NCBI GenBank assembly: GCA_002286715.1
Contig: NSJX01000027.1
Location: 248,001 to 312,000 of the forward strand
DNA from: Dentipellis sp. KUC8613
Lineage: Eukaryota; Basidiomycota; Agaricomycetes; Russulales; Hericiaceae
Direction: 5' to 3'
DNA length: 64,000 nt
Position numbers and translations under genes: made by a program. The notes below the pieces were generated by a model. The model saw nothing but the letters and a program-made list of their open reading frames with translations. It was not told where the DNA came from and did not search any database. Numbering within the stretch: the stretch's first letter is position 1; every line of letters starts with the position of its first letter. Shown here piece after piece: positions 1 through 10,795 of the stretch.

Positions 1-640
1 GGAGCCATGACGATGCGGTGCTGGAGGTTAGATGTCCCAACAGAGAGCGGCTGGAAGAGCTTGGAAACAGTAGACATTGCTTGTGCGGTAGATGGTATAT
101 GAGGTCGAATGAAGTTGGAGATGAGGAGATGGAGAACGGCAGTATTTTACCATGTACCTCTTATATGGGTCGTCGAGTAGGTTGTTTCTGAGCTCGGGCA
201 GCCCTCGGCCATGGATCTGACATGCCGACAAGAACAAGGACAGTAGAGAGAACGCTTACAGAATGACGGACATTCTACAAGAGCATTTCTAGTCATCCGA
301 TTGACTAAATGTTGATCAAGTTAGGCCAGATGTCAGAAAAGTTCCTGGCGTTACGTGGCTCGCGAGCCTTGCTGACCTGAATAGAGATATCGGTCAATGT
401 CAGAGCCTCGCTAGCTAGAATGCGGAGGTAGAGACATCGTATACATCATTCATGATGCAAAATTGAGGTTAAACAGCCCTGAAAGTAGCAGATTATCGAG
501 CCAGTGCCCTACCAGCCATTTGTGTGCGGTACTTGCGAACGGAAGAAAGAGTAGAAAGAATTGCAAGACCACGAGAGTCTCGGGGCGGAAAAAGCCGAGC
601 CGAGCCTGACGAAGAGAATTTGGCGCTGGACGAGCAAACC
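1..640. other. Left edge, no gene recognised
   Basis: This stretch lies between the window edge and the DUS3 start codon. The open frames in it are short, low in coding character, and match no family I recognise. The right part (about 400-640) is expected to hold the DUS3 promoter and 5' leader. I see no clear TATA element. Confidence 0.4.
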
Positions 641-3390
641 ATGGCCTCCACCACACAACCCGGCACTGCTCCCATCAAGTCCCAGTGCGTCCGCTGTCTC
701 CTCTCCTTCTCCCCGAGTCCTCACCCGACCCAGATATCTCATCGACCTTCGTGCGGCGCCTGCCTCGGTCGACGACGATGCAGCCGAGGGCTCCACCAGC
801 CATGTAAAGCGTCCGGCGGCCGACCGCGACGATGAAGCTGCAGAGGCCGATGGCCCTGCTGCGAAAAAAATAAAGCTTAGTGCTGCTCAGAGGAGGAAGC
901 TTTCTAAGGAAGAGAAGAAGCAGCAACGCGGATCGAACAAGGGCAGGCGGTGGGGCAAAATGCACGATGAGCTCGATCTGTGCTGGAAGATTGCGAGCGG
1001 CGGCACTTGCGAGTTTGGTACAGAGTACGCGACATATCTTCGGACATTGCGAGCGCGCATGCTGACTGCGTGGTTTGTACAGGTGCCGTCATAATCACGA
1101 CGTGTCCGCGTATCTCGCAGCCAAGCCAAGAGACATCTACTTCCCGACTCTTGAAGAGCTGAGTGAGGTGCCGCCTTTCGTGACCAAGCCTGCGGATGAC
1201 CCCGATGCTGTCCACCCTGCGCGCCCCTCGGTGGATCCGAGGACGAGATGTCCTATCATTGAAGAGACCGGCGAGTGTCGCCATGCGCTCAAATGTCGGT
1301 TTTTGGGGGGTCACGATCGTAAATCTACGGAAGACACGGCCATGAAATCCGCTGAAGAGGCGGAAAAACAGACTCTTGTTTCGAATGCTGAAGTTAATTT
1401 CATGAGCGGCCCCGTTCTTAAACTCTTACGAACCAAAAAGGTGGAATTTCGCCTTGTCCGGCGTGATAAATTGATGTTAATCAATATTCTGCAAATAGTA
1501 CCCTACGCCGGTTACCGACGTGTATGTACGTGAGTTGCAGCAGCAGGCCAAAGAGGACGAGGCCAAGGAAGAGGCGAGGCGAGAGGCCAAGAAAGCCTCC
1601 GAGTCCGCGGGGGAGCCAAAGCCTGCCGTCATCATTGCCGAATCCGAACAGTCGCCTGCAGAAAATGGGACAGTCACCGCGCCAGAGGCTGCAAAGCCAT
1701 CTGCGGAGGAAATAGAGGCTCAAGCAGATACGCCAGATGTGCCCATACGTTTGCCGGAGAAAAAGCGGTTGAATTGGTCTGGAAAGACATGTGAGTGTGG
1801 CTTCAGACCAGCACCCAGATACCCTGTTAACAGCGCTCCAAAGACCTGGCGCCTCTAACTACCGTCGGAAATCTGGTATGTTCTCTGCTGGCCTGTTCAA
1901 CAGCCAAAAGTAATATTTCGACCAGCCCTTCAGGCGCCTATGTGTTGGTTATGGCGCCGACATCACCTGCGGTGAAAGTGAGTATCTCGAACTCTTCTCT
2001 TCGACGAACATGGTCTCACCATCCAATTCACAGTGGGCCTGGCAAACTCATTCCTTTCTGGCTCTAAGGAGGAGTGGTCGCTCGTTCGCCGTCATCCTGA
2101 CGAAAAGACCTTCGGTATCCAGATTGCAGGCAGCAAACCTGCGTCCCTTGTCTCGTGCGCAGAGGTCATCGCAAAGGAATGCGGTGATGGGGTTGACTTT
2201 GTTGATCTCAACTGTGGATGCCCCATTGATCTTGTTTTCCGCACGGGCAGTGGTTCAGCACGTAAGTGTTTTGTGTGCGAATTCAAGACTTGGACATTCT
2301 TACTCATACTCCTTCCAGTGCTGGACGCTCCTGGACGGTTGTCCAAGATTCTGACGGGAATGAACAGGGCCCTGGGCGCGATACCTCTCACTGTGAAACT
2401 CCGTACCGGTGTGAAGGAGGGAAAGAATACCGCTCATAAACTGATGCCTCGCTTGAGCGCCGAACGCTCCATCTCCGCGATGACCGTGAGTGAAGCTCGT
2501 TCGTCAAGTTCAACGCAATGCTCTTATCACCATGATGTCTGTAGTTGCACGGACGCACGAGACAGCAGCGATATGCCAAGCTCGCCGACTGGGATTATAT
2601 CAAAGAATGCGTCGAGGCCGTCCGAGCACGTGAAGCGGAGGAAGACCGTGAGTCTTGCAACCATACTGCCTCGCCATCACCCGTACTCATTGTCATGCCC
2701 AGTGCCGCGTGTCCCAATCTTCGGCGGCGGCGACTGCTTCTCATCCCAAGATTACTGGTCCGCAATCGACAAGAGCGGTGTCGACGGTGTCATGGTAGCG
2801 CGTGGCGCCCTCATCAAACCCTGGATATTCACAGAGATCAAGGAGCACAGAGAGTGGGATATCAGCTCTCGAGAGCGACTGGAGGGAATCAGGAAGGTTC
2901 GTGGTATCACCCAATTTTGCTGTACATAGCCTGACCTGACTTCATGCTGGGTCCAGTACGCGGAATTCGGTTTGAAGTGAGTCCTTCCGCTCCTGCTTTT
3001 TGGGGGATACGACGTTGACACATCGTCTAGTCACTTTGGCTCAGATACAGCCGGTGTGAACACCACGCGGCGTTACCTCTGTGAAGCACTTTCCTTCCAA
3101 TACCGCTACGTCCCCATCGGCCTCCTCGAGACCCTCCCGGGGCGCATCAACGACCGTGCGCCGCTCTTCCGCGGGCGTGACGAGCTCGGTGAGTGCACTT
3201 GTATTGATACGTATCATACACCGGTAACTCATGGTGCCTGTGATGTTTACCAGAAACGCTGCTGGCGAGCAGCGACAGCCGCGACTGGGTCAAGATCTCG
3301 GAGATGTTTTTGGGTCCTGCGCCGGAAGCGTGGACGTTCACGCCGAAGCACAAGAGCAATGCATATGGGAATGAGGAGGGCCAGGGCTGA
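641..3390 (+). CDS. DUS3: tRNA-dihydrouridine(47) synthase Dus3 (CCCH zinc finger + Dus domain)
   Basis: The product reduces uridine 47 in the variable loop of cytoplasmic tRNAs to dihydrouridine, using FMN and NAD(P)H. I read 13 exons: 641-684, 734-1024, 1083-1440, 1499-1790, 1844-1875, 1926-1977, 2034-2261, 2319-2485, 2545-2647, 2703-2896, 2957-2976, 3031-3188, 3254-3390. These close into 691 codons. The N-terminus has a Lys-rich basic stretch and two CCCH-type fingers, with C98/C107/C113/H117 and about C168/C177/C183/H189. The FMN-binding Dus barrel starts near residue 328 ([13 protein letters not shown]). The catalytic Cys sits in NCGCP near residue 419. [19 protein letters not shown] near the end is a family hallmark. 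The second finger ends in GGH, a slightly atypical spacing. The next gene on the same strand starts 404 bp downstream. The assignment is firm. Exon 4 encodes a Glu/Ala-rich linker that could hide an unrecognised intron. Confidence 0.93.
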
Positions 3391-3794
3391 GATTCTAGTC
3401 GCATTCTCTCCTGCAGGTTGTGAAGTCAAAAACGTGTATCCTGTTCTTGTACAACCAGCACACCGATGTTGTATCACGACCTTGTAGTCGATCTCGGACT
3501 TGCTAACATAGATTGTCACTCCCTCTGTCGTTTGTTTGAATATATCCTCTATCATAGACAATACAGTACTACATTTCAAGACAAAAAAGACAAGGTCTGC
3601 ATCGTTCCTCTCCACAATTCGTCGGGATATCGGGGCTTGCGGCAAGGCAGGTGACCGTGATGGGACCGCGCCGCGGCGGCACGGAGCTCACAACCTCCTT
3701 CAGTCCGCTCACATGCACCAAATATCCAAGTTCCGTTCGTCCATCGTACATTCCCCTCGTGCACTTCATTTCCACCTCTTCGCGTGAGTTCGAG
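3391..3794 (+). other. DUS3 3' flank and HMG-CoA lyase promoter
   Basis: This 404 bp stretch separates two co-oriented genes. Its left part is T-rich, as expected for a 3' UTR. A GC-rich segment from about 3650 leads into the next start codon. I see no conserved ORF. Confidence 0.4.
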
Positions 3795-5060
3795 ATGTCC
3801 GCCAAGTTCTCTACAGCAACACGCGCCGTCTCACGCAGGCTCTCAGCCGCCCTACGACCAACTGCTTTACGGCGAGCAAGCGCTGCCGCGCGCTCGTACG
3901 CGACCGCGAACCCGAACTTCGTGAACATCGTCGAGGTAGGCCCGCGCGATGGGCTGCAGAACGAGAAGGCCGTCATCCCGCCCGAGACGAAGGTCGAGCT
4001 CGTGAACCGGCTGTCGCGCGCAGGCCTCAAGACGATCGAGGTCGGGAGCTTCGTCAGTCCGAAGTGGGTACCACAGGTACGTAGCCCCATCCCTTTACCC
4101 CGCCAATGTACCACATAGCTTCTAACGTGTTCCCTTCGTAGATGGCGGGCACCGCTGAGATCCTGACGAAGATGGACAAGGTCCCTGGGATCACGTACCA
4201 AGTGCTCGTGCCGAACGACAAAGGGCTCGACGCCTTCCTCGCCCACCTCTCCGCACACCCCGACTTGCAGCCCTCGAGCGAGATCGCGATCTTCACCGCC
4301 GCCTCGGAGGCCTTCTGCAAGGCGAACACGAACGCGAGCGTCGCGGAGTCGCTTGCGCGCCTGGGCAAGGTGACGCGGCGCGCGCGAGAGCACGGCGTGC
4401 GCGTGCGCGGGTACGTGAGCGTGGTGATTACGTGCCCGTACAGCGGGCAGGCGGATTATGGCGTCGTGAGGGATGTCACGAAGGAGCTGTTTGAGATGGG
4501 GTGCTATGAGGTCAGTTTGGGGGACACGACGGGCACGGGGACGCCGACGAGCGTGAGCGAGATGCTCGAGGTTGTCACCGCGTCCAATCCGATACACAAA
4601 CTGGCGGTAAGTGCAGCGCCCGTCTCCCTCTTCCCGTCATCCCGCGACTCAACCCGTCGAATACCGCACAGGGCCATGTAAGTACGGCCAAGCACTCGCG
4701 GTATCAAAAGACTAAACAGGTTCGCAGTTCCACGACACCTTCGGCATGGGCGTCGCAAACGCGATGACCGCCGTCGACGCCGGCATCCGCACGCTCGACA
4801 GCTCCGTCGGCGGGCTGGGCGGGTGCCCATACTCGCCCGGCGCGACCGGCAACGTTGCGACGGAGGACATCCTCTACGCGCTCCAGGGCTCGAAGTACGA
4901 AGTCCCGGGCGACCTCGATGCCATCGCGGAGACGGGCTTCTGGATATCGGAGCAGCTGGGGCGCGACAATGCCAGCCGCGTGGGCAAGGCATTGCGCGCG
5001 CGCAAGCTGCGGGCGCAGCAGCAGGCGGCGGCGGCGGCGAAGGAGCAGTCAAAGCTGTGA
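3795..5060 (+). CDS. Hydroxymethylglutaryl-CoA lyase, mitochondrial
   Basis: The enzyme cleaves HMG-CoA to acetyl-CoA and acetoacetate, the last step of leucine breakdown. The exons are 3795-4076, 4142-4606, 4672-4677 and 4728-5060, giving 361 residues. The first 38 residues are rich in Arg, Ser and Ala with no acidic residue, consistent with a matrix presequence. Conserved landmarks are [10 protein letters not shown] at 48-57 (Arg51 and the metal ligand Asp52), the metal-binding His pair in GHFHDTFG (His251, His253), and the catalytic Cys284 in GGLGGCPY. Exon 3 is only six nucleotides (GGCCAT, Gly-His). I call it because a single large intron would delete the first metal-ligand His, and because both flanking introns have good GT-AG borders. 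The tail ends in an Ala/Gln run. No peroxisomal CKL-type signal is present. Confidence 0.93.
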
Positions 5061-5920
5061 CTATGATCTGACCTGGAGTTTGCCGACTTGAAGGATGAGC
5101 ATGCTGCAGGCCAGGTGAACGGAGGGCGGCGCTGGGGTCCGCGCGGGGTGTACAATGTACGTGAGTCGGAGGTGATGATGCTTGCTTCGCTCGTGGCCAT
5201 AGCTATGGAATTCCGCCGACGGGCCCTTCGAGTCCGTGAAATCTAACTCGATCTTGTATATGCCCGGGCCAGATCGACATGATGACTGAATCTCAAGCCG
5301 CTCGGAAAGTCCTCCTAAGAATTAATAAACGTCGCTATCGCATCCATGGTCGTCGTCGGCGGTGCTCTCAGCGTATGTTGAAGCTGGAAACTCAAGGCAA
5401 GATCCAGGTTTTGCGGCAGCGATTGTTATTGACGTATGGCGAATCCTACGAGTCAACTCGGACACGTCCGTTTAGCGTCCCGTGTGCCAGATTTGTGAAG
5501 ATCTCGACATGAATTATTCAAGTCAGACCTTGCATTCTTGCAAAGCCATACGCCCGCGCGCTGTCAGTACCAGTGCAGCAGGAGAAACTAGCCCGTGACC
5601 CCGCGCACCGGGATGTGCGTGTTCTCCCGTTCTTCAAAATAGACCAATGTGCTCTCTTGAGTGACTTGGTAAATTTATTTCGTCGAAGAAGACAGACTAG
5701 TGTACATAGTGTAGCAAACGTTCCAGTACTTTGACTTCAATCTCTTGAAGCCGTTTGGGCGCTTAGCATTCAATCTAAGATCTCGGTAACAGCCGCCTAA
5801 CCACAAATTTCTGAGATCATTGACGCCGCGTCCTCGAGCAAGAGCAGCGCACTCGAAAAGGTCTCTCCGTCGAACCTCAGCCTCCCACCTCTTCGTTTTC
5901 GCCCGCATCGACGCGCCACG
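5061..5920. other. Intergenic, no gene supported
   Basis: This 860 bp region lies between HMG-CoA lyase and RRP9. It contains only short frames, the longest near 5279-5512 (77 codons), with no recognisable domain and no splice-linked continuation. The right third is expected to hold the RRP9 promoter and leader. Confidence 0.45.
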
Positions 5921-7949
5921 ATGCCCGACGCCTTCTTCGCCACCAAGACGCGCAAGCGCAAGCGCAGCACCACACGCGACCGCGACGCGGAGCACGGCCG
6001 GGCGAGCAAAAAGGCTGCCCGTGCGCCCGGTGCGAAGGGGCGCGCAGAGACACAGACTAGTGCTGCGTTCAAGGGAAAGACACGGTCGCGCGCGGCGGAC
6101 GAGGAGCTCGAGTCGGACGTGGACGATGGCGGGGACGTGGAGGACATGGACCTGCGCGCGGACGAGGTGGACCCGAACGAGAGCGGGGAGGAGGACGAGG
6201 ACGAGACGCCCGCGGAGAAGCGGCTGCGGCTGGCGAAGCTGTATCTCGAGTCCGTGAAGCAAGGCTTAGGTACGTTCTTGCTTTTTGTATATACGCTGTG
6301 GTACGAACGCAGTCTGGCTGACTCTCGTTCCGTGATTGGCAGCGGAGGGCGAGTTCGATGCGGCGGAGATCGACAAGGAGCTCATTTCTGCGAGGCTGAA
6401 GCAAGATGTGATGGAGCATGCAGGGAAGGTGCATTTGTTTGTCGCCGACAGCGTGCGTCTGCCTTTCCCCACCCATTTGCTTTGTTCCTTTCATTAATAC
6501 GTCGCAGTTGGATCCGGAGGAGGCCCCGCTTGTGCTCCGCACGCGAGGACACCGTTTCTCTGTCACGTCCGCGGTCGCGTCCGAGGACGGCAAGTTCATG
6601 TACACGTCCGGAAAAGAGGGATCCATCATCAAATGGAATCTGCACACCGGCACGAAATTGGCCACCTTCCCCAAGCTGCGCCCAGACAAGGGTAAGGGCA
6701 AGGGCAAGGGCAAGGAGAAGGCCGGCCCGGACGACCTGCCCGGGCATACGGACGAGGTACTCGCCCTTGCGCTCAGTGATAATGGCAAGTATCTGGCGAG
6801 TGCGGGGAAGGATCGTAAAGTGGGCGTGTGGGATGTGGAAAAGGATGAGTGGGTGAAAGGCTTTGGTGGACACCGAGACACCATCTCCGTACGCAACCTC
6901 AATTTCTCTTTCTTTTCGTTTGTATCGCTAACATGCCTGCCTCGTTCAGGCCCTTGCGTTCCGGAAAGGCACGCAGCAATTATACACCGCGTCTTACGAC
7001 CGGACAATAAAACTCTTCGACCTATCTGTCATGGGCTACGTCGAAACATTATTTGGTCATCAAGATTCTATTTTGGATCTGGATGCACTGCGGGCGGAAA
7101 CTGCAGTCAGCGTGGGCGGCCGCGACAAGACAGCGCGGTTCTGGAAGATCGTCGACGAGAGCCAGCTGGTGTTCCGAGGAGGCGGACGGAGCTCGGTGCG
7201 CGAGCTACTCGACGGTGGAGCGTTGGAAGGACTAGACGAGGACGAGGCGGAGGAGGTGAAGCGGAAAAACCGCGAGGGCGCGAAGAAGTACATCGAAGGC
7301 AGCTTGGACTGCATCTCCATGATCGACGAGGCGACGTTCCTCACCGGCGGCGATTCCGGGTGCGTGCCAGCTCAGCTCGACCGCCTGGTAGGGGCTCTTC
7401 TGACCTGTCTTCTGTCACAGATCGATATGCCTGTGGCAGACGCAAAAAAAGAAGCCCATATTCACGCAGGCCGTCGCGCATGGGTACAATGAGCTTCAGT
7501 CAGAGACGGAGGGCCTCATTCAGACGCCTCGATGGATCACTGCCCTCGGTTCTCTGCGGTACTCGGACCTTTTCGCGTCAGGTACGTCCGGACTACTCTC
7601 CTCTCTCCCCCGACGCTCACCCTCGCGCCCAGGGTCTTGGGAAGGCAGCATCCGGCTATGGAAGCTCGATCCCAAGCTCAAATCCTTCACACTAGTCAGC
7701 ATCGTCGCAGCGCCCGGGGTCGTCAACTCGCTGCAGTTCATTTCGCCCCCGAAGGGCTCCCTCGACAGTGTCGCATGGACACAACCGCCAGCGGGCCTCG
7801 CCAATGGCACGGCAACGAAAAAGAGCACAGCGCTATTGGTGGCAGGGATGGGGCAGGAGACGCGGCTCGGACGGTGGATAAAGGTGAAAGAGGGGGGTGC
7901 GCGGAACGGTGCGGTCGTGGTGGCCTTGCATCTGCGGACGTTGTCGTGA
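5921..7949 (+). CDS. RRP9: U3 snoRNP WD40 protein Rrp9 (U3-55K)
   Basis: Rrp9 binds the box B/C region of U3 snoRNA in the nucleolus and is needed for 18S rRNA processing. The exons are 5921-6269, 6343-6452, 6508-6888, 6950-7359, 7421-7581 and 7633-7949, giving 575 residues. The N-terminus is basic (KTRKRKRS) and then acidic (EESGEEDEDE type), followed by RLAKLYLESVK and the segment just before the propeller that is typical of the family. WD blades are visible at GKEGSIIKWNL, GKDRKVGVWDV, SYDRTIKLFDL, GGRDKTARFWKI, SGSICLWQTQKKKPIF and SWEGSIRLWKL. A run of Lys-Gly dipeptides (KGKGKGKGKEK, about 6691-6720) is inserted in a blade loop. The QTPRWITALGSLRYSDLFASG block is strongly Rrp9-like. The neighbouring genes have unrelated functions. 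Confidence 0.92.
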
Positions 7950-8120
7950 ACATGAGCTACACGTTTTCCTAATACCATCTGCATGAAGTCGAATGTCTAG
8001 CGAGTCGAGTCTATATGGAGGCTTTAGTTAGCCGAGCGGAGGAGGCCGCGCGAGGGTGACTCGGCCGCGCGTCTGCAGCAAAGAAAAGCGGCCAGCCTCG
8101 ACGGCCATCGATTGAGTCCC

Positions 8121-9766
8121 ATGATTCAGAATCCAAGCCGGCTCTTTCTCCTCCGTCGTCTTTCTCCCCTATCCCGCAACCTCCTTCCCGCCGCCCCCAG
8201 ACTCCAGATGCGCGGTTTACAGGTCGACGCACTCAACCCGTCCATCCTCAAGGTCCAGTATGCCGTCCGCGGCGAGCTCGCGATCAAGGCCGAGGAGTAC
8301 CGCGAAAAGCTGAAGCAGCCCGACCATGGGCTGCCCTTCAACAAGGTCATCTCGTCGAACATCGGCAACCCACAGCAAAAGGGCCTTGACCAGCCTCCTA
8401 TTACATTCAACCGGCAGGTGCGCTGGCACAATCTTCTGGGGAATGCGGGGTAATGGAATGACGGTGGATTCGGGACTGCACTTTCATCTAGATCGCTGCG
8501 CTGGTAGAATATCCTGCGCTCATGGATCTCGCGCCCAATTTGTTCCCCAAGGATGTCATTGCGCGTGCAAAGGAGCTCCAGCACGAGATCGGCTCGGTGG
8601 GCGCGTACTCGCACAGTCAGGGCGTGCCCTTCATCCGTAACAATGTCGCCAAATTTATCGAAGGTGCGTTCCCATTCATTGCACGTAGGCAATGCCATGT
8701 TTACACGTTATGCACAGAGCGCGACGGCTACCCTGCAGACCCGAACCACATCTTCCTCACCGGCGGCGCATCCGCCGGTGTCTCCCTCCTCATCTCAATG
8801 CTCATCTCCTCCCCTAAATCCGGCATCCTCATCCCCATCCCGCAGTACCCGCTCTACACTGCAGCCCTCGCCTCCTACTCTGGCGTGCCGATCCCTTACC
8901 ACCTCGACGAGGTGTCCGAATGGGCGACCTCGCCGCGCGACATCGATGCCGCACTAAAACGCGCCCTCGACGAGGGCATCGAGCCCAAGGCGCTCGTCAT
9001 CATCAACCCGGGGAACCCGACGGGCGCCCTGCTCGACGTGCCGACGATGGAGCACGTCGTGCGTCTATGCGAGGAGCACAACCTCGTGCTGCTCGCGGAC
9101 GAGGTGTACCAGGAGAACCTCCACCGCGCGTCGACGCACCCGTTCACGTCGTTCAAGCACATCGTGCGGCGGCTCAACTCGCCCGTCCCGCTCGTGTCCT
9201 TCCACTCGATCTCGAAGGGCGTCACCGGCGAGTGCGGGCGGCGCGGCGGGTACTTCGAGTGCGCGAACATCGGCGACGACGTGCTCGCGCTGATCTACAA
9301 GATGGTCAGCGTCGGGCTGTGCCCGCCGCTCAGCGGGCAGGTGGGCGTCGACTGCATGGTGCGGCCGCCGCGTCCGGGCGAGGAGAGTTATGCGTTGTGG
9401 AAGCAGGAGACCGACGCCACGCACGCGGCGCTCGCTGCGCGGACGAAGCTCATGTCCGAGCGCCTGAATGCGCTCCCGGGCGTGTCGTGCGTGGACTCGC
9501 CGGGGGCGCTGTACTTGTATCCGCGGTTGTCGATCCCGGACAAGGCTGCGGAGGCCGCGCGCGCGGCGGGAAAGCAGCCGGACGAGTTCTATGCGCTGCA
9601 GCTGCTCGATGAGACGGGGATCTGTGTCGTGCCGGGGAGCGGGTTTGGGCAGAAGGATGGCGAGGCACATTATCGGCTGACGTGTCTGTGTCCGGGTGTG
9701 GAGGAGTATGTGGGTTCGCTCGAGCGATTCCATTTGGACTTCATGGAGCGGTACGGGGGCGCCTGA
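8121..9766 (+). CDS. Alanine aminotransferase (PLP-dependent, class I/II)
   Basis: The enzyme interconverts alanine and 2-oxoglutarate with pyruvate and glutamate. The exons are 8121-8417, 8492-8663 and 8718-9766, giving 505 residues. The start ATG at 8121 opens an Arg/Leu-rich segment (RLFLLRRLSPLSRNLL) that may be a mitochondrial presequence. The ALT-type N-terminal block (VQYAVRGELAIKAEEY) and SSNIGNPQQ follow. In the catalytic domain I see GGASAGVS, NPGNPTG, LADEVYQ, the PLP lysine in SISKGV (Lys323), GECGRRGGYFE, and a C-terminal PGSGFGQ with HYRLTCLCP. All are diagnostic of the alanine transaminase subfamily rather than aspartate or aromatic transaminases. GC content is high throughout. 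Whether it acts in mitochondria or cytosol cannot be settled from sequence alone. Confidence 0.92.
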
Positions 9767-10795
9767 GGAGTTGGGAGTCCGTCGTGGGCATTTCGGACGT
9801 ATATAGCTCGTTTTCTTGTTGTCACACATACATCACTCATACGTTTTTGGCCGCGGTCAGTGGACAACAAGAACACATCATTTTTGAGAATACTATCCCA
9901 TTCGATGCACGGTAATGAGCTTGGAGAATATCCTAGTCGAAACATTGAAGTCGTATGGTACTTCGCGCAGGCTCCAGGCGGCAAATCATAAGTCCTGGGA
10001 AACCAATCTCTCGCGACGACACGACGAACAACTCTTGACCCGTTGCACTCATTCAAGCTGTACGTCAGGCGATACTGCCTACGGCAGGTACGTGTAGGCT
10101 GCTATTGATCCTGCCTGGTGGAATGATCTCTATCTGCAGGCAATGCATCGTCAACGAGGGACAGGCTTCCGGGGAGACTCGCAAGCTGTGGGTCAACCGG
10201 TCACGGTCCGTAGTGGATGGGTTTGTGCTGGATTTCCGCGGAGGGCCGGATTGTTTCGTTGAAGTTATTTGCCGGTCTATGCTTAGAACTCGGCCAGAGT
10301 GCGCCTATCACTGTAGTTCGCCTTTCTCTAGATGGCGCGGATCTCGTACGGTCATCCAATTCCGATGACCTGTGTATGGGGGCGATGAGCGCTCGATGTT
10401 CGCGCCCAGTAGCGGACCAGTGCATTGTGAGTCCCGTCTTCCTGTATGTTACGAAGGAGATACCGGACAAGCATCGATAGTTTCGGTGCCATAGAGGTCA
10501 TTAGGAACAGAGAATCTAGTGGACGAAGGCCATTAGTCCAGACGAGAACAAGAAGACGCTCACCTTGACCAGCATTCCGCCTTCATTCCGCCTTCATTCC
10601 GACTTCGGGGCGTTTGACTAGATGGAGGAAGAGCGCTCGAAGGCGTGGCCCGAGGAGGACAGCTTCCGCCGAACGCCCGCGATGCACACGCAAGCCTCGG
10701 GGCCAGTCTCTTCCTTCCTCTTCCCACCATCGTCCCATCTCCATCGAACGAGCTACCAGCCATCGTAAAACATCGAGCAATTCGATCGCACCCAA
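9767..10795 (+). promoter_or_regulatory. Intergenic and 5' flank of NLR1
   Basis: This kilobase separates the aminotransferase from NLR1 and contains no supported gene. From about 10600 to 10795 the sequence is visibly related to the flanks directly upstream of the other two NLR start codons (about 26225-26394 and 41231-41430). Shared stretches include gcgctcgaagg and ctcgggg/gaggccagcgtc-like blocks. Conservation of untranslated flank suggests a common leader or promoter copied with the genes. Confidence 0.5.
10573..10605. repeat. Three tandem 11-bp units
   Basis: The unit cattccgcctt occurs twice in direct tandem and is followed by a third copy with one change (cattccgactt). It lies about 190 bp upstream of the NLR1 start. 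The NLR2 flank carries a single related copy (attccgacttcg near 26211-26222). Confidence 0.8.

Noticed and set aside
5279..5512. 77-codon frame between HMG-CoA lyase and RRP9
   Set aside because: No domain, no supporting splice sites and no coding bias.
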